From Bacteroidales bacterium (lineage in GTDB: Bacteria; Bacteroidota; Bacteroidia; Bacteroidales; GCA-2711565), in contig JAOZUV010000038.1 of the NCBI GenBank assembly GCA_029938505.1, positions 1-11,032 on the forward strand: a stretch of DNA of 11,032 nt, given 5' to 3'. A model generated the notes under the pieces. That model saw only the letters and a program-made list of their open reading frames with translations, ran no database searches and was not told the DNA's origin. The position numbers and the translations under genes were made by a program. This document shows, in pieces, positions 1 through 5,767 of the stretch (its first letter is position 1; each line of letters opens with the position of its first letter).

Positions 1-1163
1 GATTGTCCAGCTAAGCGATCAAACTCTTTGGGATGTGGCGTTAAAATAGTATTTGGATTTAAAAAGCCCAACCATGTTTTATTCTCAGCTAAAATATTCA
101 GAGCATCCGCATCAAAAATCAAAGGAACAGTAGCATTCTGAATTAATACTTTTATAGCATTATGGCTTTGTTCTTCCATTCCTATACCTGGGCCAATACC
201 AATAGCATTGTATGATAACAATTCTGGAATCTCAGAGATATAATTTTCAAAGCGATCTAAACTTAACATGGCTTCAGGAACTGCCGTTTGTACTATTTGA
301 TTTCCTTTAAATGGGATATGTGTTGTTAGCAATCCAACCCCAGATCGCAAACAGGCTTTTGAGGCTAAGACAGCCGTACCCATCTTTGCATTGCTTCCAG
401 AAATTAGCAGAGCATGACCATAATTTCCTTTGTGTGAAAACTTGGCACGTCCTCTCAAAAAATCAACACAGGTTGTTGCAGTGGTTAAGTAATTCTTCAC
501 CTCAACATCATTCACAAAGCTACTGTGTAAACCTATAGGAAGAACATGCCAATCACCCACAAATTCATGATTTTTTGCAAAAAGAAAAGCATATTTTGGA
601 AACTCAAATGATAGAGTATAATCAGCTTCAATAATTACACCTCCTCCTTCCGTATTTTCATCGGCAAATAATCCGGAAGGAATATCTACTGCCACACAAA
701 CAGCTTCGCTCTGATTAATTTTCTCAATTACTTCAGCAACAAAACCTTTGACTGGTTTAGACAATCCCGATCCAAAAATAGCATCAACAATTACATATTC
801 TTCTTCAATTTCAGGTAATTTACTTGCCTCGGAAATTTCAATTATCTCAACATTCCCAATTTTATAGAGACGCTCTTGATTTGTCTTAAAATCAGGAGAT
901 CGCTTATTCGTAAAGTTTAAAATCCAAACAGCCACATTAATTTCATCTTCGGCCAGCAGGCGAGCAATAGCTAAACCATCAGCTCCATTATTTCCAGGTC
1001 CACAAACAATTCTGACTTGACTATTTTTTTTCAAAAAAGGACGCAACCACTCAAAACAAGCAAGAGCAGCTCGCTCCATTAGGTCAAGACTATCGATAGG
1101 CTCATTCTTGATCGTGTAAGCATCGGCCTCACGGATTTTCTCAACAGGAAGAATTTTTATCAT
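1..1163 (-). CDS. nnr: Bifunctional NAD(P)H-hydrate epimerase / ADP-dependent dehydratase, 3' end cut off
   Basis: This enzyme repairs damaged NAD(P)H: the N-terminal domain epimerises R/S-NAD(P)HX and the C-terminal domain dehydrates S-NAD(P)HX back to NAD(P)H using ADP. The frame opens at ATG 1163 and reads through 387 codons to the left edge without a stop. Epimerase (YjeF_N-like) signatures are GPGNNGADGLAIAR at residues 55-68, VDAIFGSGL at 126-134 (likely catalytic Asp127) and AVDIPSGL at 158-165. The dehydratase (YjeF_C/carbohydrate-kinase-like) domain begins near residue 235, with KGNYGHALLISGS at 245-257, GIGPGIG at 322-328, FDADALNIL at 350-358 and TPHPKEF at 375-381. Fused family members are usually about 500 residues, so roughly 110 residues are missing, including the expected GDVL(T/S)G-type nucleotide motif. 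A weak -7-like box lies near 1230-1238. The gene is divergent from rlmD. Function is confident from the motifs. Confidence 0.95.
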   Translation of the reverse strand, partial: MIKILPVEKIREADAYTIKNEPIDSLDLMERAALACFEWLRPFLKKNSQVRIVCGPGNNGADGLAIARLLAEDEINVAVWILNFTNKRSPDFKTNQERLYKIGNVEIIEISEASKLPEIEEEYVIVDAIFGSGLSKPVKGFVAEVIEKINQSEAVCVAVDIPSGLFADENTEGGGVIIEADYTLSFEFPKYAFLFAKNHEFVGDWHVLPIGLHSSFVNDVEVKNYLTTATTCVDFLRGRAKFSHKGNYGHALLISGSNAKMGTAVLASKACLRSGVGLLTTHIPFKGNQIVQTAVPEAMLSLDRFENYISEIPELLSYNAIGIGPGIGMEEQSHNAIKVLIQNATVPLIFDADALNILAENKTWLGFLNPNTILTPHPKEFDRLAGQ

Positions 1164-1312
1164 AGAAAGAGGTATTAAAGTGTTTGCGTGTTAATGTATT
1201 TGAGTTAAAATAAATAATTACAATAACACCAAAACATAATAACACTATATTTCAACTTTAAAGATAATTAATCCTAATGTAATCCGCCACTTATTTATAA
1301 AGCAATTAATAG

Positions 1313-1320
1313 TACTTTTG
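1313..1320 (+). promoter_or_regulatory. Bacteroidota -7 promoter box upstream of rlmD
   Basis: TACTTTTG is an exact match to the Bacteroidota housekeeping -7 consensus TAnnTTTG and is followed by CAAAAA. No good -33 TTG is visible 17-23 bases upstream. Transcription would begin around 1325-1328, giving a leader of about 10 bases before ATG 1336. The placement rules out the TTG at 1318 as a translation start. Confidence 0.6.
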
Positions 1321-1335
1321 CAAAAATTTGATTTC

Positions 1336-2769
1336 ATGGCAAGACGACACAAAATAGCACATAAAATATTTACAGAAGTAGAAATAACTGATGCAGGCTC
1401 GGAAGGTAAAGCAGTTGCACGAATTGAAGACAAGGTGATCTTCGTCCCTTTTGTGGTACCTGGCGATATTATCGATATTCAACTTACCAAAAAGAAAAAA
1501 AGTTATCTGGAAGGCAAAGCCATAAAAATTCATACATATTCTGATCTTAGAATTGATGCAAAATGTGAGCATTTTGGACTGTGCGGTGGTTGCAAATGGC
1601 AAATTCTGGATTATGATCAACAATTAAAATTCAAACATAAGCAAGTAAAAGATAATCTGGAACGCATTGCTAAAGTTGACTTACCGGAAATCAAACCAAT
1701 TTTGGGAAGTAAGGAAATTTATAACTATCGCAACAAACTAGAGTATACTTTTTCGAATCGTAAATGGATTACCGAGTTTGATCCCGATAAGGAAATAAAC
1801 GAAAAAGACATGTATGGCTTAGGATTCCATATGCCGGGAATGTTTGATCGCATAGTGGATATAAAACAATGCCATTTACAGGCTGACCCATCCAATGCCA
1901 TTCGTTTGGAGATTAAGAAATTTGCGATTGAAAACGATCTGACTTTTTATAATGTTAGACGACACGAAGGATACTTCCGAAATTTAATTATTCGCAACAC
2001 CAATACAGGCGATTTAATGGTAATCGTAATTGTTAATGAACCATCTGAAGAAAAAATCAATTTAGTGATGGAGCATTTGAAAAATAAATTCCCAGAAATT
2101 ACTTCATTGATGTATATCGTAAATCAAAAAAAGAATGATGATATTTTTGATCAGGATGTAAAATTATATTCGGGTAAAACATTTATGACAGCAGAGATGC
2201 CTGCAGCTCACGATCCTAAACAGATTCTAAAATTCAAAATTCAAGCAAAATCATTTTACCAAACCAATTCAGATCAAGCCTACGAATTATATAAAATTGG
2301 GGCTGAATTTGCGGATTTACAAGGAGATGAACTCGTTTACGATTTATATACTGGAACAGGAACCATCGCTAATTTTATCGCTGCTTCAGCAAAAAAAATA
2401 ATTGGATTGGAATATGTTCAGTCGGCTATTGAAGATGCTTTTGAAAATTCAAAGATTAATAACATTAGCAATACCGATTTTCATGCTGGTGAGATTGAGA
2501 AAATTATGAATGATCAATTCATCGAAAAACATGGCAAACCCGATGTAATAATCACCGATCCTCCACGAGCAGGCATGCATCCTAAGGTAATTGAACAAAT
2601 TTTAAAAGTATCACCTGAAAAAATCGTATACATCAGTTGTAATCCTGCTACTCAAGCCCGAGATATTGCGTTACTTGATGAGGCCTATAAAGTTGAAAGA
2701 GTACAACCGGTTGATATGTTTCCACATACTCAACATGTGGAGAATGTAATTCTTCTAAAGAAAAGATAA
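1336..2769 (+). CDS. rlmD: 23S rRNA (uracil-C5)-methyltransferase, RlmD/TrmA family
   Basis: This SAM-dependent RNA m5U methyltransferase is most likely RlmD, acting on 23S rRNA U1939 (E. coli numbering). I chose ATG 1336 (477 residues, MARRHK...); a longer frame from TTG 1318 starts inside the -7 box. A TRAM-like RNA-binding domain covers about residues 1-65. The iron-sulfur cysteines are C77, C83 and C86 (CEHFGLCGGC), with the fourth at C179 (IKQCHL). The Rossmann domain has DLYTGTGT near 336-343, DPPRAG near 408-413, the catalytic nucleophile C435 in SCNPAT, and the likely general base E469 in HVEN. Length and motifs are complete. RlmC and TrmA are related alternatives, but the TRAM domain plus four-Cys cluster favours RlmD; the exact target base cannot be read from sequence. 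The gene stands alone and converges on aroK. Confidence 0.93.
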   Translation: MARRHKIAHKIFTEVEITDAGSEGKAVARIEDKVIFVPFVVPGDIIDIQLTKKKKSYLEGKAIKIHTYSDLRIDAKCEHFGLCGGCKWQILDYDQQLKFKHKQVKDNLERIAKVDLPEIKPILGSKEIYNYRNKLEYTFSNRKWITEFDPDKEINEKDMYGLGFHMPGMFDRIVDIKQCHLQADPSNAIRLEIKKFAIENDLTFYNVRRHEGYFRNLIIRNTNTGDLMVIVIVNEPSEEKINLVMEHLKNKFPEITSLMYIVNQKKNDDIFDQDVKLYSGKTFMTAEMPAAHDPKQILKFKIQAKSFYQTNSDQAYELYKIGAEFADLQGDELVYDLYTGTGTIANFIAASAKKIIGLEYVQSAIEDAFENSKINNISNTDFHAGEIEKIMNDQFIEKHGKPDVIITDPPRAGMHPKVIEQILKVSPEKIVYISCNPATQARDIALLDEAYKVERVQPVDMFPHTQHVENVILLKKR

Positions 2770-2808
2770 AAGTATTTTTTTTAATTTTTATACTTTAATC
2801 AAAATGAT

Positions 2809-2867
2809 CGTCAGACTGAGCGGAGTCGAAGTCTTAAGGTCGCATTTCGACTTCGCTCAATGTGACC
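2809..2867. repeat. Imperfect inverted repeat between convergent rlmD and aroK; possible bidirectional terminator
   Basis: Arms 2809-2832 and 2844-2867 pair at 19 of 24 positions around an 11-base loop, with core GAGCGGAGTCGAA opposite TTCGACTTCGCTC. It is visibly GC-richer than the AT-rich flanks. The right arm ends one base before the aroK stop codon. A weaker 7-bp stem (2769-2775 with 2790-2796, T-rich loop) lies just upstream, at the rlmD stop. Position between two gene tails fits a terminator for both strands. The core also resembles dispersed intergenic palindromes that I recall from Bacteroidota genomes; copy number cannot be seen here. Confidence 0.7.
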
Positions 2868-3386
2868 TTATAACCGATTATAAAGATATGACTTAATAGA
2901 ATTAGCAAGAGTGTCAATATTGATACTCTCCCCTTTCACAATAAGATTGGCTTTTTTGTAAAATATTTCACGATCACTCAACTGTTTATCAATAAATAAA
3001 TATGATTCTTCCCCACTTAAATCCTTAAGGATAGGACGAACCTTTTTAGCATTTAATAAACGATCGACCAAAGATTTTACAGCCATTTGTAAATAAACAA
3101 CTACACCTGACTTTTTCATCACCTCCAGATTATTAAAAAAACAGGGGGCTCCTCCACCCGTTGAAATCACAATATTTGATTCTTTGGAAAGCTCTTCTAT
3201 CAATTCCTTCTCAATCTGCCGAAAAGCAGTTTCATCATATTTTTCAAAAAAAGAGGAAATACTTAAACGATAACGCTCTTCAAACAATTGATCAACATCC
3301 ACAAAAGCATAATCCATCAATTTTGCCAAACGATGACCAACAGTTGTTTTACCACTCCCCATATAGCCTATTAAATAGATCCTCAT
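2868..3386 (-). CDS. aroK: Shikimate kinase
   Basis: The enzyme phosphorylates shikimate at the 3-hydroxyl with ATP, the fifth step of the chorismate pathway, in the cytoplasm. The 172-residue length is normal for AroK. The Walker A motif GYMGSGKTT lies at residues 7-15. Shikimate-binding residues are D32 (in FVDVDQ), R56 (FRQIE) and the GGG at 77-79 (STGGGAP). The LID-region arginine is R117 (VRPIL), and R139 sits in SDREIFY. All expected catalytic residues are present, so it should be active. The start at ATG 3386 puts the P-loop seven residues in, as usual. The gene lies downstream of the transketolase pair and the 75-residue ORF on the same strand, but has its own putative promoter, so it may be monocistronic. 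Transketolase helps supply erythrose-4-phosphate to this pathway; a functional link by neighbourhood is weak. Confidence 0.96.
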   Translation of the reverse strand: MRIYLIGYMGSGKTTVGHRLAKLMDYAFVDVDQLFEERYRLSISSFFEKYDETAFRQIEKELIEELSKESNIVISTGGGAPCFFNNLEVMKKSGVVVYLQMAVKSLVDRLLNAKKVRPILKDLSGEESYLFIDKQLSDREIFYKKANLIVKGESINIDTLANSIKSYLYNRL

Positions 3387-3404
3387 AGTGTTAATTTGTG
3401 TAAA

Positions 3405-3412
3405 CGAAGGTA
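3405..3412 (-). promoter_or_regulatory. Putative -7 box of aroK
   Basis: On the minus strand this reads TACCTTCG, one mismatch from TAnnTTTG, with 18 bases between it and the aroK ATG. No clear -33 TTG was found. It is the only candidate in the 66-base gap upstream of aroK. Confidence 0.4.
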
Positions 3413-3452
3413 ATAAAACTAGGTGTTTTGGAATAAATAATGTTATATTGAA

Positions 3453-3680
3453 TTAATTAAATCGAGATCCCTCTCTTTCGGCAAGGCATTTATAATGGTG
3501 AGCAATAATCTCATCTACGCTTTTTTCAGTCATCTCATTAACTAAGCGAAGACGCTCAGGAATTGGGAGTAATCGAATTTCATTTGCCGGACAATCCTTT
3601 ACACTTTCACCCATTGGGCAATGAATTACGAGTCCTTTAACCCAAGTTTTCTTATCCTCGAAATTGAGATTTTCGCGCAT
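3453..3680 (-). CDS. Small Cys/His-containing protein of unknown function
   Basis: I do not recognise a characterised function. The 75-residue product is charged and has no signal peptide or membrane segment, so it is probably cytoplasmic. Two clusters of potential metal ligands stand out: H20-C21 (IHCPMGESVKDCP, with C30) and H61-H62-x-x-C65 (AHHYKCL). Between them, residues 36-60 are predicted by eye to be helical (RLLPIPERLRLVNEM...). The Cys/His spacing would allow one zinc site, but there is no recognisable zinc-finger family. A strong upstream promoter match, codon use like its neighbours and the lack of any better frame on either strand support a real gene. I recall similar short uncharacterised proteins with HCP...DCP motifs in other Bacteroidota, which I could not check. 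It sits between the transketolase pair and aroK, with its own promoter. Confidence 0.75.
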   Translation of the reverse strand: MRENLNFEDKKTWVKGLVIHCPMGESVKDCPANEIRLLPIPERLRLVNEMTEKSVDEIIAHHYKCLAEREGSRFN

Positions 3681-3708
3681 ATGTCATTGGTTTTAGTTGC
3701 AATATACA

Positions 3709-3737
3709 CAAACATACTTAAGTATACAATAATCAAA
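3709..3737 (-). promoter_or_regulatory. Bacteroidota-type promoter of the 75-residue ORF, overlapped by a palindrome
   Basis: On the minus strand a TTTG (-33, 3734-3737) is followed, after a 17-base spacer, by TATGTTTG (3709-3716), an exact TAnnTTTG -7 box. This is the best full promoter match in the window. A perfect 12-bp palindrome, ATACTTAAGTAT (3714-3725), covers the spacer end and the first bases of the -7 box, so it could be an operator. The predicted leader is about 20 bases. Confidence 0.6.
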
Positions 3738-3751
3738 GTGAGACAGGATAA

Positions 3752-4705
3752 TTACTTTCTAGCAATCACTTTCTTAACCGCTTCAACAATATTTGGGGCA
3801 TCCAAACCATATTCAGTCATTAACTGAGCAGGTGTTCCACTTTGTCCAAATTGGTCGTTTACAGCTACCATTTCCATAGGTATTGGAAGTTTTTGAGCTA
3901 GCAATTGAGCTATACTATCACCCAATCCACCATGACGCATATGCTCCTCTGCTGTTACCACACATTTTGTTTTAGCCACTGATTTCAAAATAGCTTTTTC
4001 ATCCAAAGGTTTAATGGTATGAATATTTATGATCTCAGCATCAATTCCATTTTCGGCAAGAGCTTTTCCTGCCAGTATTGCTTCCCAAACTAAATGTCCG
4101 GTAGCAAAAATAGAAACATCCTTGCCTTCATTTAATAGCAAAGCTTTGCCAATTTCAAATTTTTGATCAGGAGCAATAAATGTAGGTACTTTCGGACGAC
4201 CAAAACGTAAATAAACAGGTCCTTGATGATCGGCGATCGCAATAGTAGCCGCTTTTGTTTGATTAAAATCGCAAGGATTAATGACCGTCATATTCGGTAG
4301 CATTTTCATCAATCCAATATCTTCTAAAATTTGGTGAGTTGCTCCATCTTCGCCTAAAGTAATTCCGGCATGAGAAGCACATATCTTTACATTTTTTTGA
4401 GAATAAGCAACAGCCTGGCGGATTTGATCATAAACTCGTCCAGTAGAAAAGTTAGCAAAAGTTCCCGTAAATGGGATTTTACCACCGATGGTTAAACCAG
4501 CAGCAATACCAATCATATTTGCTTCGGCTATTCCAACCTGAATAAAACGTTCAGGAAACTCAGCTACAAAAGCATCCATTTTAAGCGATCCAATTAAATC
4601 AGCACACAATGCAACAACATTTGGATTTGTACGACCTATTTCTAATAAACCTTCTCCAAAACCAGAGCGAGTATCTTTGTGATTGTATATTTGAAATTCT
4701 TTCAT
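3752..4705 (-). CDS. Transketolase, C-terminal subunit (split enzyme)
   Basis: This 317-residue protein carries the pyrimidine-binding (PYR) and C-terminal domains of a two-subunit transketolase. Together with the neighbouring N-terminal half it should transfer two-carbon ketol units in the pentose phosphate pathway, using thiamine diphosphate. The PYR domain holds the cofactor-activating glutamate E61 in GIAEANMIGIAAGL, followed by GTFANFSTGR at 81-90 and SHAGITLGEDGATHQ at 111-125. The C-terminal domain starts near residue 185 (after GPVYLRFGRPKVP) and includes TAEEHMRHGGLGDS. It starts at ATG 4705, 46 bases after the N-terminal half stops, on the same strand and almost certainly the same transcript. 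A DXS- or sulfopyruvate-type function is less likely, given the pairing and motifs, but split transketolase-like proteins can have specialised substrates. Confidence 0.92.
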   Translation of the reverse strand: MKEFQIYNHKDTRSGFGEGLLEIGRTNPNVVALCADLIGSLKMDAFVAEFPERFIQVGIAEANMIGIAAGLTIGGKIPFTGTFANFSTGRVYDQIRQAVAYSQKNVKICASHAGITLGEDGATHQILEDIGLMKMLPNMTVINPCDFNQTKAATIAIADHQGPVYLRFGRPKVPTFIAPDQKFEIGKALLLNEGKDVSIFATGHLVWEAILAGKALAENGIDAEIINIHTIKPLDEKAILKSVAKTKCVVTAEEHMRHGGLGDSIAQLLAQKLPIPMEMVAVNDQFGQSGTPAQLMTEYGLDAPNIVEAVKKVIARK

Positions 4706-4751
4706 GCTAAGAGGGTGTTTTTCTGTTTATGTGTTATGGAATTGATTATTA

Positions 4752-5597
4752 TTAATAGTCTCCAAGAGTTTCCTCAAGTTGAGAAAGCGCATTTGCCGTT
4801 TGCTCATCATTAGGGAAGTTCCCATGCCATTTATGAGTTCCCATCATAAAATCAACGCCTTGTCCCATTTCGGTTTTCATTAAAATAACAATCGGCTGAT
4901 TATTTCCAGAAAGTTCTTTGGCTTCTTTTAAGGTATCCAGAATCGAATTGAAATCATGCCCATCCATTTCCAACACTTTCCAGTCAAATGCTTCCCATTT
5001 TGCTTTTAAATCCCCAAGGGATAAAACTTCATCAACTGGACCATCAATTTGTTTCCCATTATTATCAACGATAGCAATTAAATTATCCACTTTTTTAGCG
5101 GCAGCAAACATGGCTGCTTCCCAAACCTGACCTTCTTCTAATTCACCATCACCCATTAAAACATAAATAAGGTTTGGATCATTATTTAATTTCTTTGCAG
5201 TTGCAGCACCAATACTTACGGATAAACCTTGACCTAAAGAACCTGAAGCTATTCTTACACCTGGAATTTTTTCAGCTACTGAAGGATGACCTTGAAGTCG
5301 CGTGTGCAGCTTACGAAAACTCGCTAATTCACTTACATCAAAATAACCTGAACGAGCTAAGACGCTGTACAATACGGGGGAAATATGTCCATTCGAAAGA
5401 AAGAATAAATCTTCTCCTTTGGCATCCATTGTAAAGTTTTTGGGGTTATGTTTTAATACTTTAAAATAAAGGGCTGTGAATAAGTCAGCACAACCGAGAG
5501 AGCCACCGGGATGTCCTGATTTTGCACCATTTACCATACGAACGATATCTCTTCTAATTTGGCTTGATTTTTTTTGCAACTCTTCTATTTGCGGCAT
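4752..5597 (-). CDS. Transketolase, N-terminal subunit (split enzyme)
   Basis: This is the thiamine-diphosphate-binding (PP) half of the split transketolase; the active site forms at the interface with the C-terminal subunit. I chose ATG 5597 (281 residues, MPQIEELQ...). A longer frame to 5675 adds 26 Phe/Lys/Asn-rich residues that do not look like the family and span the predicted -7 box. Motifs are SGHPGGSLG at 27-35 (His29 a substrate/cofactor residue), LSNGHISPVLY at 67-77, GSLGQGLSVSIG at 119-130, and the TPP/metal motif GDGELEEGQ at 149-157 ending with NN at 179-180. THKWHGN lies at 254-260. The length is typical for transketolase N-terminal subunits. It is the first gene of the transketolase pair, divergent from the GH3-fusion operon. 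A run of ten A residues lies just upstream of its start. Confidence 0.93.
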   Translation of the reverse strand: MPQIEELQKKSSQIRRDIVRMVNGAKSGHPGGSLGCADLFTALYFKVLKHNPKNFTMDAKGEDLFFLSNGHISPVLYSVLARSGYFDVSELASFRKLHTRLQGHPSVAEKIPGVRIASGSLGQGLSVSIGAATAKKLNNDPNLIYVLMGDGELEEGQVWEAAMFAAAKKVDNLIAIVDNNGKQIDGPVDEVLSLGDLKAKWEAFDWKVLEMDGHDFNSILDTLKEAKELSGNNQPIVILMKTEMGQGVDFMMGTHKWHGNFPNDEQTANALSQLEETLGDY

Positions 5598-5612
5598 ATT
5601 GTTTTTTTTTTG

Positions 5613-5620
5613 CAAAAATA
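5613..5620 (-). promoter_or_regulatory. -7 promoter box of the transketolase pair
   Basis: On the minus strand TATTTTTG matches TAnnTTTG exactly. It is followed by C, then ten A (5602-5611), then the start codon at 5597. Initiation should fall within the A tract, giving a leader of only about 9-12 bases. No clear -33 TTG was seen at the normal spacing. Confidence 0.55.
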
Positions 5621-5693
5621 TACTTTTTAGAGGGAGCATTTTGTTTTTGTTAAGAAATAATGAAAAAAACATCACTTAGGATGTAAACATATT

Positions 5694-5722
5694 TTTGTTG
5701 GTAATTTTAAGCTTTAGATTCG
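5694..5722 (+). promoter_or_regulatory. Putative promoter of the GH3-fusion / rhomboid / racemase operon
   Basis: TTTG (5694-5697) and TAGATTCG (5715-5722, one mismatch from TAnnTTTG) are separated by 17 bases, matching Bacteroidota promoter architecture. The start would be near 5728, leaving a leader of about 40 bases before ATG 5768. The alternative, TAATTTTA at 5702-5709, lacks the terminal G and has no spaced -33. Confidence 0.4.
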
Positions 5723-5767
5723 TGATTCCAATAAATATTTTCTATTTTTAAATATTCTAAATAGGTT

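Noticed and set aside
311..538. Plus-strand open frame of 75 codons
   Set aside because: It is antisense to the NAD(P)HX repair gene, whose motifs are unmistakable across this interval.
1230..1255. Possible promoter for the NAD(P)HX repair gene (TTG at 1253-1255 and TATGTTTTG at 1230-1238 on the minus strand)
   Set aside because: The -7 box is off by one position and the spacer is only about 14 bases, so I did not list it as a feature.
1245..1623. Two overlapping minus-strand open frames opposite the start of rlmD
   Set aside because: They are antisense to the TRAM and Cys-cluster region of rlmD and show no recognisable protein features.
2767..2798. T-rich 7-bp stem (2769-2775 with 2790-2796) right at the rlmD stop, as an intrinsic terminator
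   Set aside because: The stem is short and AT-rich with a 14-base loop and no T run after it. The adjacent GC-richer repeat is a better terminator candidate.
3621..3827. Plus-strand open frame across the small-ORF promoter
   Set aside because: It runs antisense to two supported genes and their promoter; its composition is that of AT-rich noncoding DNA.
4918..5434. Two plus-strand open frames of 70 and 86 codons
   Set aside because: They are shadows of the transketolase N-terminal subunit, which explains the open reading on the opposite strand.
5598..5767. Riboswitch, for example TPP, upstream of the transketolase genes
   Set aside because: The predicted leader is only about ten bases and no conserved aptamer sequence is visible.
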